A DNA stretch of 64,000 bases from Phymatolithon calcareum (lineage: Eukaryota; Rhodophyta; Florideophyceae; Hapalidiales), in the NCBI GenBank assembly GCA_977006965.1, contig OZ345367.1, positions 1,178,001-1,242,000 of the forward strand, read 5' to 3'. The translations under genes were made by a program, and so were the position numbers. The notes beneath the pieces are model-generated. The model ran no database searches. It was not told where the DNA came from and was given only the letters and a program-made list of their open reading frames with translations. Every line of letters starts with the position of its first letter. Within the stretch, counting starts at the first letter, position 1. This document shows, one piece after another, positions 21,032-33,277 of this stretch.

Positions 21032-21772
21032 TCATAGTCTCATTCTTCCTTTTTCCTTCACTTCTGCCTTTGACATTTCCTCCGCCCGCTTGGCAATCAA
21101 AAACTCTTTCAAGTTTGTAAATTCCGCTCGCGCACTTTCCAGCTTGTACTCATTGTCCTCGTACCATCTCTCAGGGTGCATGTTCTTCCTCCCCTTGCAC
21201 TGCGCCGCGCTCACGGTATCGTTAACCCAGTAAACGTGTTCCTTCGGAAACACGAAGCCCGGTAACATAGCACACTCAAGCCCGCGAAAGCGCACGTTAC
21301 TCCACGTGAACAGAGCGTTCGGTACCACACAACCGCACGGAAAGAGGGCGATACCAAAGCCTGGCGGTTCAAATCGAGCAAACGCACGGGAAACCTCTCG
21401 CACCCATACCTTGCTCATTGTGTACAGATACATATCCTCGAACACAAACGCAACGAGGTCAATCTTTCGCGAGATCTTCGCCCAGTCCTCTCGTGAAAGT
21501 GTCGTGAGCAGGTCCACGGACGCCGGTTGTTCCGAGAAGTATACGGTGTTATTTCCGATGGCCTGCTTTTGTCGCTCAAAGTGGCTCAATTGGTCGAACG
21601 ACAAGTCGACGTTATGCCGTCGGATTGCCACAAAGTATACTGCCGTTGTGAGAAACGTAGCAGACAGTAGCGCTGCTAGCCACGCATTGGCGTTTGCGTG
21701 CTTTCGTAAATGCCGCCGCTTGCCCCCCTTTGTCGATGCCCTGTACATTGCGCCTGAGACAACTGTTCGCAT
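21032..21772 (-). CDS. single-pass membrane protein of unknown function
   Basis: A 246-residue intronless frame starting with ATG. A basic N-terminus (KGGKRRHLRKH) precedes one hydrophobic segment (WLAALLSATFLTTAVYFVAI, about residues 31-50), the layout of a type II membrane protein with a lumenal C-terminal domain. The lumenal part has two N-glycosylation sequons (NNT, NDT) and four cysteines (CGC, C, C). It also has a compact region (LVAFVFEDMYLYTMSKVWV to WVNDTVSAAQC) with the look of a folded domain, then a charged helical tail. I do not recognise the family. The topology resembles Golgi glycosyltransferases, but no DxD motif is visible, so no function is proposed. It is divergent from the DUF3228 gene. 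Confidence 0.75.
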   Translation of the reverse strand: MRTVVSGAMYRASTKGGKRRHLRKHANANAWLAALLSATFLTTAVYFVAIRRHNVDLSFDQLSHFERQKQAIGNNTVYFSEQPASVDLLTTLSREDWAKISRKIDLVAFVFEDMYLYTMSKVWVREVSRAFARFEPPGFGIALFPCGCVVPNALFTWSNVRFRGLECAMLPGFVFPKEHVYWVNDTVSAAQCKGRKNMHPERWYEDNEYKLESARAEFTNLKEFLIAKRAEEMSKAEVKEKGRMRL

Positions 21773-22203
21773 CGTACGTCACTGATGCGGAGTGTAGCCA
21801 GAGCGCGCAGCAAGCAGGCACCGAATTGATGGCAACACAGTGAAATTCGCACAATACGTTCGCTGAAACTACCCCGACGGTCGTCGTGCTGGTACGCAGA
21901 CAGTAAGGCTGTGCGGGCACCCGTGAGCAGATTCACAGGCCTGAAATTCGCTCGTTGGTCGTCGCAAGGGCAAGCAAATTGCGCATCCCCGGCTCCCCCG
22001 AGCGCGGTTCCTCCTTGGGGACGACTTGTAATTGCTGTGTCAAGCGGAAGGGAAAAAAGAATGATTCTCAGAAAATGCGGAAAGGGCCCAAAACTCGTCA
22101 TAACTGGACCGAGGTACATGGCAAAATTTGGGATTGGTCGTTTCATCGGTCCAATTGAGCGACATTATGGTACCTGGATCTTCCGTATTTCAAGATCTTC
22201 AGA
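21773..22203. promoter_or_regulatory. divergent intergenic region, likely shared promoter
   Basis: 431 bp separate the two divergent start codons. No TATA box is obvious. The region is the only space for both promoters and 5' untranslated parts. This is inferred from gene arrangement only. Confidence 0.35.
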
Positions 22204-23096
22204 ATGAATCGGATTCAATGCGCACTTTCTGACTTTGCACCTCGATCCATAGGCTTGATCCGCGCACTCACCGCAATGTCGCTCGGAAACGACAAGCTCA
22301 TGATCGATAAGTTCTCGTTTCGCCAATTTGATGACCCAGGGTACGCCGGTACCAAAATCCCGATCCCGAAACCGGAATTCATGAATGCTGTCTTGCAATA
22401 CTACGATGAAAGGCTGGGCGTCGAGAAAGAATTCAAGGACCATCCAGTGCTTGTCGATGGATATGCTCCGTTTTGCAAGCACATTTTTATGCCGAATTTC
22501 TGCGATGGAATATTGCAAGGAGACGTCCAGATCAGAGATGACAATCGTCATTTGCTGCAAACGAAATACGAAGCAAGAAAAGAAAATGAGCTTCCAGTTT
22601 TAACACGATTTTTTCCAAAAGACAAGGTCACTGCTCCCAGGGCAAAATATCTCGATCTAATACGTAAGGCTTCTTTGGCGTTGTTTTGGGCGAGAGCTTT
22701 GCATGCGTGATGCGGTCAATCTGACATGGAACTTTTCACTTATTTGAGCGCAGTATACTCTCGAGAACAAATTTTGAAGGAAAGCGAAGCTATGGGGGAA
22801 TCAAATCCAAACTTAGAACCAGCACCTTGGCGTCTCATTGCCATAAAGGGCCAAGCTGTACCTTATGAAGTGCCAATGTACGTTTTTGCTCTGTGGGGCT
22901 ATCTTGTCTTTCGTCAACTTGCGTCATGAATACTAACAGATTTTTGTTCTGTCCTGCTCAAATTTTTTCTTGCAGGTCTCCCATCACAATGATGCGCAAC
23001 GAGCTGATTTCTCAAGGGGGAAGTGGAGTTCCGATTAACAGGGAATCGTACATGCAGTCGGTCCAATATTGGAAAGACCATGCTGTTGTGCAATAG
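22204..23096 (+). CDS. DUF3228 family protein, three exons
   Basis: Exons 22204-22663, 22754-22877 and 22976-23096 give 234 residues. Intron 1 is gtaagg..gcgcag and intron 2 is gtacgt..ttgcag, with a textbook TACTAAC branch site at about 22930. Joining restores KYLDLILYSREQI across the first junction and YEVPMSPITMMRN across the second, the continuous conserved core I know from this family. Other family hallmarks are AMSLGNDKLMIDKFSFRQFD, LVDGYAPFCKHIFMPNF, ELPVLTRFFPKDKV and GGSGVPINRESYMQSVQYW. DUF3228 proteins are soluble and widespread in photosynthetic eukaryotes; their biochemical role is not established. An internal ATG at 22276 is an alternative start. A further 5' exon cannot be excluded. 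Confidence 0.9.
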
Positions 23097-23753
23097 CTGT
23101 CCATCGGCCAGTGCGCTTAAAAAAGAAGTTTGCGCCGTATATGGCACTGTTGTTTTCTATTCTTCGGCAATATCCGAGGCAAGCGGTTTTGGTGCGCTAC
23201 CCGAATAGGGGACGAATAGACATCACCATATCAACTCTCGCAACTCGATTTCTTTCGCTGCTGTTTCTCCAGTATTGACTCTGGACGAGGTATGGGAAAC
23301 TAAAAATGGAGGCGTACAGACGAATTTACTGCTCGAGAGCCCTGCGCATTTTCTTTTGTGCCACAACAAAAGGCGTCCGTATGATCGTTCTGGGCCCTTA
23401 TGCGGCGTCAATGCTCTTTTTCGTTCAATTTCCGTGCCGTTTCTTGTCACACATCGATACGTTACTCTTGTCCAGCACCGGAAGTCTAACCACTAAATTC
23501 CTTTGAGCGAATGGCGAGTGCAATAATCTACACGACTGGGCTTTTCGATTCGATCGCTCTCCGAGTTAGTCGCTCTGTGTCGTGTCACCAACCCCTTCAC
23601 TTTCGTTTCGAAGGCCAAAAACCACCACAGGAACCTTTACGCGAATGGCCACGAAATGGGAAACTGCTGCTGAGACACTATTTCCTCAAGCCCGAACGCA
23701 TAAAAAGCTGACTGCGAAAACGAAAGGTGAGGCACCTCGGACGCCGGGGCACC
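23097..23753. other. spacer between DUF3228 gene and repeat-rich protein gene
   Basis: 3' flank of the first gene and promoter of the second. Several small open frames overlap in all phases, without support for a gene. Confidence 0.4.
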
Positions 23754-26700
23754 ATGGGCGATTTTGTCGAGAAGGATATTTACGGGAGAGGCGCGGACAT
23801 TATTTTTGGCAAGGGGGCCGCTGAGCTCACGAAGCGCCAAGCGCTGCTCAAACTGAAGGCCATTAGGGACGCAAAAGCGCAAATCAAGCCGGGTGAGTAT
23901 ATCGAATACGATCTATACGGTCGTGGCGATCCGCGCATCTTTGGCAAAAATGCCCATATTGCAAATTACAAGCAAGCAGCCAAGGAGCTTGCTCGTCGCC
24001 AGCGACCGGATAGATTTTCGTTGCGCAAAGCGCTTCAGCTTCCTTCCAGTAAGGTCCGCCAAGTGTTGAAACTGTTGAAGCGGAAATCTCTTTCTGACAG
24101 TGCCTCCGAGGGGGTCGATGAAGAGGATAGGGGACTGATTGATACAAGTTATTCAGGACGTCCAGCTGACAAGAATGAAGACGGTTTGACAGAGGAGACA
24201 CAGTACTCCAGTTTCAACATTAGAGGATCTAGTGCTCATGAGCCATCGCCGGCCCAGTATTCTCGTCCGGGAAGTTTGACATCGAATTCTTCAGCAGAGT
24301 CTCCCACGGCATTGGCTTTTGCAAATCGCGTCATCAGCATCAGGACGAATAGAGACGGTGGGATGCAAGCTGTGTTTCGTGAAATTCATTCACAGGAAGA
24401 CGTTTCTGTTGAGGGTCATGCTCAAAACAATCGCTCCGTGGAGCATTCTACTCCGACGAAATTGGAAACCGACAGCGAGCCCGTTCGTGATGTCATTGCT
24501 GTTTCTGGGCTTCGGAAGTTATTTGAAACAAGTGAAGATACTGAGCCTGTGCCCCTGAATAACACAGAAGCATATCGAGAATCGTCTGTCGGTGCAGACA
24601 GCAGCACGACATCGCGATCTAAGTCAGCGTGTTCTTGTCCTGGGTCGCTGGACCACGAGAACAGCTCCTCTGCTCGTGTTAGATTCCGTCAGTCCGTGTC
24701 AAGGTCGGAGTCCAGTTATGAGAGTGCGCACAGAATACATTCAAAGTCGATTCATACTGAATCGTCGATTGGAAATTTCGACTGCACTGAAAACAGCTCA
24801 GAGAATGATGCCACTGTGACTAGTGACTTCTCCTTTTCAAGAAAAGAATCCGGGCATGTGGCGGAGCGTCCGCTAGTTCCAGTGGGCCCTCTGTCTACGT
24901 TGTTTGCCGAAGCCCAAGTCGCGAGCAATGATCACAACGATTTTACAAGATCTGATCCTGATGCTGTCCTTGAGGATAGTGGTGCTAGTTTCCTTGCTAC
25001 TGGAAAGGAACTTGACCTTTCGAAATCTGCAACAGAAGAGCCGCTCATTGTGCCAACATCCGTAAGCGCTTTGTCCAAGCTGCTTCCGGAAACACGTGAG
25101 CTTGATCCGGAACCGAATATAGACTCCGCGACATTCTCGTCCCAGAACATCAAGCGATACCAGTCGGTCTCAGAGCATCGTGACCAGACCTCGTTCGAAA
25201 ACTCACTGTCGAGAGTGCGCGATGAACATACAGATTACACGAGAGAGTTTGTTCATATTGCTTCGGACAACGTGAAGGACTCATCGCATGCTGCAGAACC
25301 TTCACCAGTATCGCTCAGTGGTCTTGCAAAGCTGTTTTCTGGAACTCTGGATGGAGACGAGGATAAGAACCGAGAATCTGTTTCGCACTCATCGCATGCT
25401 AGTGCACAGCCCTATACAGATGTGGGGGATGTTGAGCTCTATTATTCGCCCGAAAGGACACCGCACGCTGCAGACACAAAATCTGAGAGCGAGGGCTCTA
25501 CTTCTTCAAAAAGTGGACCGGATGGTGTGTTCGAAGACGTCAATCCTGTCGTTGAAATATCTTCTTCAGAGTCTGAATCAAGTCCCGTTCCGCAGGATGA
25601 CGATCTCGGCAGTTGGTCTAGTGACTTGGTGGAACCTGTGGTCGTCTGTAATAGTGTCTCATTGGATTTGGAAGCTCTAGGGTTGGAGGAGGGTGCAGTT
25701 GTTTCTAGGCAGCAGACGTCGAGTGAAAGTTCCTCCGAGATAGACTTCGACAATTTGGACAGTGCTCCAGAACAGAACACCGCCGTGTCACCGCATGGTT
25801 CCAGCAAGGACGATTCAGCAAAGGTTGTACACGATGATGATCTAGAGCATGTGCGACAAAAAAGTGCTGACGATGGCCTCCAAACGACTTCCAATGTCAA
25901 GTGTAATCAGTCCAGCGTTTTGAGCAGTAAGGAAGAACCTAAGAAGATGACCAAGACGAAGTCTAAAGGATTCTGGGAGCGACTTTTTGGGTTCTCAAAA
26001 AGCCCAGAGGACACCAATCAACAAAGTGTGGACGAAACGATATCAGCACGCGATCTTGCCGATGCATCCATACAAGTACCCCCTAGGGTTCATCCTGGCG
26101 ATGACATTGCTCATGAGAAGACGGGTACGTCTTCAACGCAAGACCTTGCTCGAAATGACATGTCGGAGGAAAAGCGCTTTTCCAATGGCGCAGGACCTAG
26201 CAGTACGCCGCGTCCTACTTTCGCGTCTGCCAAATTCGATTCCAATGATCAGAATGTCAACATGGAAGACTCGAGCAGCTCAACTAATTCGGAAGCGGCG
26301 GATCCTAATGCCGACCAGGCGGGAAATCATGACAGGTCTGCACGGCGAAACTCTCCAAAACAGTTCCCTCGCGGAAAGTCCAACATCAAAAGGGCTGATA
26401 CCCTTCTTGATGTAAGGATAAATTCGGCTGCTAGAAGTGTCCACATGCAGCCAGATTCGCGAATCGTGGAGCAATCGTCATTGATGCCAGCCGCTGATCA
26501 TGTGACGAGGCGCGGAACGGAACACCCAGATGTAGTCCAGGAATCGACAATGGTTGCAATCGAAACGGCTGATGGGCATTCTGGTGTTCACTCAAGAGGG
26601 GAGTCGGGTTCCCGTGAAGAAGCTCCTCATGCGAATACAGCCACAACTGATAGTGGATATGGTTCTTTTGGAAGCTCTGATGAATTCAACCATGTTGATA

Positions 26701-26819
26701 GATATTCGGGTGCTCACTCGAGCGGGGAGACGGATTCTGGTGAGGCGTCTTCTCACATGAATGCAGTCACGACTGATAGTGCATATGACTCTGTTGGAAG
26801 CTCTGATGATTACATCTAA
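23754..26819 (+). CDS. Ser-rich disordered protein with YGRG boxes and repeats
   Basis: A 1021-residue intronless frame. The ATG at 23754 has a strong context (caccATGG) and gives MGDFVEKDIYGRG; the frame is open nine codons further. The N-terminus has two copies of a box with consensus [KY]D[IL]YGRGxxxIFGK at about residues 7-21 and 51-66. Each is followed by a basic helix (LTKRQALLKLKAIRDAK; YKQAAKELARRQRP). The rest is Ser/Glu/Asp-rich and predicted disordered. Four spaced copies of a short motif resembling VSGLxKLF occur near residues 245 (AVSGLRKLFETSED), 373 (PVGPLSTLFAEA), 431 (TSVSALSKLLPETRE) and 520 (SLSGLAKLFSGTLDG). The C-terminus is a tandem repeat of about 42 residues (SGVHSRGES.. 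and SGAHSSGET.., each ending with a Ser-Ser-Asp turn). A basic island (KKMTKTKSKGFWERLFGFSK) lies near 740. I do not recognise a family. It looks like a scaffold presenting repeated docking peptides, but that is inference. Confidence 0.8.
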   Translation: MGDFVEKDIYGRGADIIFGKGAAELTKRQALLKLKAIRDAKAQIKPGEYIEYDLYGRGDPRIFGKNAHIANYKQAAKELARRQRPDRFSLRKALQLPSSKVRQVLKLLKRKSLSDSASEGVDEEDRGLIDTSYSGRPADKNEDGLTEETQYSSFNIRGSSAHEPSPAQYSRPGSLTSNSSAESPTALAFANRVISIRTNRDGGMQAVFREIHSQEDVSVEGHAQNNRSVEHSTPTKLETDSEPVRDVIAVSGLRKLFETSEDTEPVPLNNTEAYRESSVGADSSTTSRSKSACSCPGSLDHENSSSARVRFRQSVSRSESSYESAHRIHSKSIHTESSIGNFDCTENSSENDATVTSDFSFSRKESGHVAERPLVPVGPLSTLFAEAQVASNDHNDFTRSDPDAVLEDSGASFLATGKELDLSKSATEEPLIVPTSVSALSKLLPETRELDPEPNIDSATFSSQNIKRYQSVSEHRDQTSFENSLSRVRDEHTDYTREFVHIASDNVKDSSHAAEPSPVSLSGLAKLFSGTLDGDEDKNRESVSHSSHASAQPYTDVGDVELYYSPERTPHAADTKSESEGSTSSKSGPDGVFEDVNPVVEISSSESESSPVPQDDDLGSWSSDLVEPVVVCNSVSLDLEALGLEEGAVVSRQQTSSESSSEIDFDNLDSAPEQNTAVSPHGSSKDDSAKVVHDDDLEHVRQKSADDGLQTTSNVKCNQSSVLSSKEEPKKMTKTKSKGFWERLFGFSKSPEDTNQQSVDETISARDLADASIQVPPRVHPGDDIAHEKTGTSSTQDLARNDMSEEKRFSNGAGPSSTPRPTFASAKFDSNDQNVNMEDSSSSTNSEAADPNADQAGNHDRSARRNSPKQFPRGKSNIKRADTLLDVRINSAARSVHMQPDSRIVEQSSLMPAADHVTRRGTEHPDVVQESTMVAIETADGHSGVHSRGESGSREEAPHANTATTDSGYGSFGSSDEFNHVDRYSGAHSSGETDSGEASSHMNAVTTDSAYDSVGSSDDYI

Positions 26820-29009
26820 ATGAGAATCATCGTTGATTGGAGTCTCATTTCCTTGTATCGTACGTTGTATCGTCGGCATTTTGTACACTTTGATTGCATT
26901 CGGCGATACAAGAAGTAGTAGGCTGGCAACACTCTTCGGCTTCCCAAACATGAATTTGTTCAAGACTTGTTTCATGACGGAGAATTTGACACACAGTTTT
27001 TGAGAAGTGCAGACTTCTCCATCCTCATGAGCTTAGTCTTCAGCATTCTACTTGAGGGTATTCAGTCTAGTTTCGGTCTATGAGTACGCTCCCTGGTCGC
27101 TGCCTCAAGTTTTGCTATGGCAGCATTTTCCAAGGATACAGGGATCATGATGACAATGAGTTCAGTCCTAACGTCGTCTCCGCTAGCCTTTAGTTTAAGA
27201 GAAGATATCGTTCTATTGGTTCCATGCACCCCTTCCACAAATGGTGTCTCCGCCTCTTCCGTGAATAGCCTTGCGGAAGAAATCGACCATAGTCTGGTGT
27301 TCTGGCTGCGTTTCTTGAATGCCAGAAAATTAGTAGGCTGGGAGGAGCAAGTGTGCAAGAGTTCAGTTAGACGTTGTACAACGAGAAGAAGGGCCTGGAA
27401 TGCATCGCACTCAACAAGGAAGACTCAAAAGGAATGGACGACGTCTGTACATTTGCTCGGGGCATAGATGACATGCGCAAACATCTACTGTATATTAGTG
27501 CCTCGGCGCCAGGCAGAACTGATGTGATGAATTCTCTGGGTCAGGGTAGTTATTACCATTGGGTAAATTTTTATGTCCATAGATCTACGCCGGACATCCC
27601 TTCCGCCTTTTGCTTGTGTGCTTTTCTGATACTGCGAATAGTCTATGGGATTTGTGGATGCTGGCGTACTCATCGTCATTCGACACACGGTCCATAGGTG
27701 TAGGAAGCAAACGAATCGTTACATGCCGCGTTGGTCTATGTTTAGAACTGGTGGAATCATCCTTCCTGTGCCCAAACAAAGCGAGCGCGTGGCGAATCGA
27801 GTACAGGTGACTAACCCTCCGCGTGTCCTGAACTGGAATCCGTCACAAAGAACCGCTCCACAGTCTGGCTCAGAGATATTTCGCTCTGTTGCTTCCGTAA
27901 CAGAAAGTGTGGTTTGAAGTAGACACGGGCCTTTTTCAGATCTAAATCTTGAAATTAAGCCTAGTCCACGGGAAGGTCTTCATCAAGCGCACTCATTTCC
28001 TTCGTTGGTAAAAAACATATCGCTTATGAGTAAGCGCATTTCATGATCGACATATGAAGACTTGCGAAAAGCCCTTCAGAAAGCTCAGGAGGGATCTATC
28101 ACGAAGAAGAGGAGTAGAGAAGAAATAATTAAGGTATGGGAAAAGGAAGAAAGCAGATCAATGAAGATTCCTATTGAAGGCAAGCTACCAGGGATCCTTT
28201 ACGTAAGAGAAAGAACATCACGTTTAAGGTGCCTAAGGTTGACATTTAACCGAGCACCCCTTTGCAGAAAATCAGTATTGGGTGCCTACTGTGGGATTAC
28301 CGCGGTGATCGAACTATTCGCCTTACAATGTACTCTAGCGTCGTCGAAGATGAGTACAGAAATTGAGTTTGAGTGCAAGAGACTCACAGGAGCTCTTGTT
28401 GGGAGAGAATTACGAATCAAAAACGTTTTGAGTAGCCAGAGGACTTTAGCTTAGAGAATATCGTAAGAGCTACCCCGTTACTCGAAGGTGAGGCTTTCGG
28501 AGCTCTGAAGCATCAGGAAGGTTTCGTATCTGCCAACGTTGAACAAAGTGTCTCGTCAGGGTCGTCGGTCGAGTGACGATATTTGCGGGAAACAACAATG
28601 TTTGAGAGAGTTGTAAGGAACCATAAGAGAGAGACGCGAACGTCAATCATGTGTGATGCCTGCTCGCGGAGAATCCGCGCCGTCGCACATGAGAGTTAAG
28701 TTTAGGGTTTCGGCAGGTTTCCCAGTGTAACAGAGTAACGTTCCCATGCCGTTCACTGTATGTTCACTTGCTGCATACTGGCGTGGACCTACACTAGTCT
28801 AGTTATTTCACCAACAGTGCACTACTACGGGCATACTCTCTATAATTAAACTAGTTGAGCAAGATAGCCTTATCTAGCAGAGGGAACCAACCATGGACAA
28901 TAGATCAACTTCAGCATTTGGGAGCTTTCAAAATAAAATCATCAAATATCCTCATCGTAAGTTAGTGGTTCAGTAGCGAATAGCAAGGATATTCTGAGTT
29001 TTAGGACGC
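26820..29009. other. gene-poor region, possible exon fragments
   Basis: A minus-strand frame at 27062-27358 has protein-like composition (FTEEAETPFVEGVHGTNRT, then ELIVIMIPVSLENAAIAKLE) and may be an exon, but I find no convincing partner exons. Other frames here are short. Nothing else can be supported. Confidence 0.3.
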
Positions 29010-29640
29010 TTATCGATCTACAGTAGAGTTAAGATGTGGGGCACACTCATCCATTGTTACGTTTGCGCCCCATTGGCCAAGAATTCTCATTTTATTGAAT
29101 GCAAAGATCTTCTTCGCGATGCTTTGCATTTCTGCGTTTGCACGTGACTGAAAACAGAGGAAGGTGGCGTTGTCCATCTCCATCTCACACAGCGCAAGCT
29201 GGCTAATGAGTAAAACTGTCACCGGAAAATCAGTAAGCTGTCCTTCAACTGTCCAGATTTATGTAACACTCTCCATAAAATTGGCAAATTTTATTTTACC
29301 GCAGAGCTTGGGTTGTTATACATGGCAGCAGCCATAAAGACTTTCTTTTTCTGTTCATATTTGGAAACTCGAAACAATTCTGCATCACGATCAAGGTCCT
29401 CTCTGGTAACAGGCTGGTCGCCAGATCGCCAGAAAATAACGGTGCGCATAGCTCCGGCCAAGAACACATCCTGATTTCCAATGTACACTCGTTCAAAGTT
29501 ATTGCAGTTTTCAAACTCCATTGCAAAGAGATCCGCGGCGCTGACAGCGCATTTCCAGTACCGATCGAGGCCGACGTCAATCTCCTTCAACGAGTCTTTT
29601 ATGCTTTTCTCTATGTCTTTCTGCGTTCTGATTGTGAATT
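29010..29640 (-). CDS. putative fragmentary or multi-exon gene, unknown
   Basis: Two adjacent minus-strand open stretches look like coding sequence. The first (about 29640 down to 29291) includes GLDRYWKCAVSAADLFAMEF and NQDVFLAGAMRTVIFWRSG. The second (29222-29010) includes AKKIFAFNKMRILGQWGANV. The first frame opens after a stop near possible AG acceptors and has a possible donor (GTAAAA) before its stop. I could not find an intron that joins the two in phase. Either the gene has more exons or it is decayed. No family recognised. Confidence 0.3.
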
Positions 29641-32600
29641 GCTATTGACGTTTCGTTAGTTAAAACAAGCGAAACTTCAGTTGTAACTCTCGACTGAGAT
29701 GACGCCTATTGGTACTTCTTCTTTTATGGACGTGAAAACTTCCATCTAAAATTGGTGTGGAAACAGAGAATACTTTTAAGACTTGCCTCGTTGCCCTTCT
29801 GGTTCCCATGTATTACAATCGGTTTTAAAGAAGCACCTTTCGCAATCTGGAAATGTTTTCTCATGTGCAAATATTACATAGATAAGTGCCTTTATGTTCT
29901 GAATTTATCTCCACACGCATTCTTCGAATGTCGGCGGTGCACAAAATTACTTTTCTGCTAGAACCATACCCAGAAAGTCTGGACTTTCAGACTGGTAATA
30001 TGTCACTGGCCGGCCTTGGGACCTAGTGCACTCTTATACTGTAGTAGCTCAAGTGCAAAAGTAACTATGCTTCAGTCTGAGGCATATGTACTACTCGAGT
30101 ATCTGACAGACATTTCTAAAAAATTCAGCTGCACAAGTAGTTTTTGAGGGTCCAGAAATAGGCGGACGCTTGAGGAAAATCACCACGCTATAGTATGTGG
30201 TGCTCGCGTAAAGTTTTGAGGCAGCAACAGGAATCGGATGAGAGCAGACGCGCGAACGCGCCCGACAAAGAGATTTCAAGTTGAGGGCGGTTCATGGAAC
30301 AAGTCGCGTCACGAGTCTAGACAGTAAGGTCCGAAGAGCTGATGAGAACGGTGCTGACGTTCAGTCGCTGGATGTAATGAATTCTTAAATTCACATTTGT
30401 GAGGGCTACAGTACAGCAGAAGGAAACTTCTCCAAGCCCCCAGTCAATTTCACGATGCGTTGAGAAGAAGAAGCGAATAAAAATAAGGTGGCCCCTCTAG
30501 TGAGATGCAATGAGATTTGCAGCCACTCGTCATTGACGTATACAAGCGCATTGGTCCGAAATTTAATCGCGCATTTATTCTCTCATGTGCCTCATATCCC
30601 AACGTCGAAGAATTTTCCCATGGGTTAAAATGCGTGCTTTTCTTTCCAGCTTTACGATGAGATCTCTGCAGCTCACGTTAACTTCAGTCAATCGGCTCAA
30701 ACTAGACATTATGAGCCCTTAGTTTTTCCAACTGGCAAGTGCCCCCCGTATAGTTCTAATAAAGTGAGCGTCTCTTTTTAATTCACACACCAGTTCGGGA
30801 AAGTCTCCGTTGCCGCACAAAGAAATGCCAGTGTTGTACGACTGTCATACTAGCGCAACTTCGCGATCGGGGCCACGCAACGTATGTGTGTGACCCAGAG
30901 CGCATAAAACCATTTTGTTCTTCAGATGTTACGTGTTCGAAACGAGCATGATACTAGGTCCCAGATTGGAAGGCCGCCGAAGCACTCACCAGCTCAAGTG
31001 CATAATTCCTGTTGTAAGATAATTCAAGTGAATTCCTCCTCAAAATGACAGAAAAACAAACATATTCGAAGGAAGCGCGACGAAAAGCGGTGGTTTGATA
31101 GACCTATCTAGGACCAAACTTTAAAAACAAACTTCAATTCCATTCCAGCTTCAGTCGCCCAGTTGCCGTCCAGAATGAGCGGCGCCAGGGGACGGGAAAA
31201 GGAAAATCCCATGATGTCGTCCTGATTGCAGAGACCGGCGGCATCAAGATGTACAGATATTTTTGAGTACTCTCTAGAACCGGGAAAGAAGTCTTGTGCA
31301 AATATCGACGGTCATGACAGTCCTCGGATAGTTCAGAACGATGCAGACGAGCCTTTAGATGGTCCCTGGATCTGAGGATATTTTAGGACTGAGGTTTAGT
31401 GGAACGGAATGGATTCGCGTTTATTGAAAGCTTTCCTTCTCTATTTAGCGCCTCAGAGGCTTGTCATAGCTCTACATTCATCCGTCTACGTTTCTACTTC
31501 GTATGTTCATTTCTCGGGTTAGAACTTTAGGTTTTCTCGAAGTCTTCTATTGGCTTCTTTCTTGCCGAGGGAACTCAAAACGACGGAACGAGGAGCTTAT
31601 GCATTCCCAGTCTTGAGGCGAAGAAAAGGTGCTCGCTGGTGGCACATGAGAAAAGAATGCAACGTGAGAATGCATATATCGATGATTTTTGCTTTAGCTG
31701 TCCCGTCCGCTGCGTACTTACATCTGCTATATAGAGAATTATTTGGTTAAGTGGGCAATCTACAAAGAGCGTGCTAACGGACAGATGGTGAAATGACTCG
31801 AAGAGTGGGTACAAAAACCGTAGAAGAGAGAGACCATTAGCTATAATCAAAATTCTGAAAAATGAGAAGCTGTTACAGAACAGCTTTAGGAGCTTACCTT
31901 CAGTGTGAGCGATCTTTCCGCAATAAAGAAAGAAAGAATTGACTCGATTTGCATCTATCTTGTTTCAGCATGGCTGCACTTGGCTATTGATAATGATGAG
32001 CACGTGAACATACAGTAAACGGCAAGTGAACGTTGTTTTGTGCCTTCCTGCTTTGCCAAGCACAAACCCCAGCAGAGATCGTTTTCACTTTTCTCTTGCC
32101 TTGCTTTTCATTGTCTCGCTTACATTTTCTTCAAAATCGACATGTCCACGTGAAAGATTCCACTGTGATGAAATGGAAAGCTTTTTAAACCACGTCAAAG
32201 TCTTGAGAACATGTCCCCTTCGCGAGCGAGCTGGGCCCGGCGAAGGCGATATACAAGCGCGTTCAAGGGAGGCAGTTATCCCACAAATCGGACACGCATG
32301 TGCTTTGGAACGGGAGATTGTAGCAGAGTGATGGGCGGCGAAACCATTTTCAGCACACTGCTGACACAAGGCTATCACTTCTTTCGCTCAGTGCACCGCG
32401 GATGCTCTGTTCGTAGACTATCATAGTATATAAGCAATAGCAAGACCGCTCACTGCTGAGGAAGCATCAACGAAGCATCCACTAAGATTAATAAAGCAAC
32501 CATTATGGTTTTCCGCCAATGTCGATCACAACACAAGCGTTTTCTGAACACCTGGTCACATATATGATGAGAATCCGCCAGTGCGGAGGTCCATTTTTGC

Positions 32601-33185
32601 AAGGGTTGTCGGACGACGTTCACCAACCTCCATGCTTCAGTGTTGATGTTTTCGTCAAATCGCTATATGAAATAGAAACTTCTCGATATGTCGTCTCGGC
32701 TACAGTTTCAATTTTGTATTATTGCGTGGTGTGCCGCCTATGTTGACTCGTTATGATGGGCAAGTTGTGTGTTGACTCATTCTCTTCTTCACTTTCTGTA
32801 GAACTGGATATTGTCCTATTCAGAACGAAAGCTAAAGTACTATGAGCGCGTGAGTGAATCCAAGACGAGAGCCGCTCTGCTGTGAAACGTAAGGTTGCAA
32901 CGCGCTCAATAGACAGTTCAAGATAATTATTGTTGCTGAGGAACGTAGGAAATGAAGCTGTTTGAAGAAATGGATAGTCAAGTAGCATGGGCAATTGATA
33001 CACTCAGCAGAACCCTGAAGAAGCCTACGTGGACCCCTACCGAAGAGAATGAAGTGACGCGTGCCATTGACGTGATAATATGCAATTCTGAATAAGGTAA
33101 CTGACAACTCTCCATGCTAGTATAATGCGATTAGAAAAGTGCCGTTCGGACACATGGTACCTTCTCAATAAATCCTCTTAGTTAC

Positions 33186-33277
33186 GGAACGTAGGAAATT
33201 TCCTGCGTTCCAACTGTATTTTCTTTAAAGAAAAGCAACTGTATTTTTCTTTCGAATTCGAAAGAAAATACAGTTGC
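33186..33277. repeat. three consecutive palindromes
   Basis: Side by side lie a 26-bp palindrome centred on GGAAATTTCC with one mismatch (33186-33211), a 16-bp perfect palindrome TTTTCTTTAAAGAAAA (33219-33234), and a 43-bp near-perfect palindrome centred on TTTCGAATTCGAAA (33235-33277). The last differs between arms only by one T. None looks coding. Confidence 0.8.
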
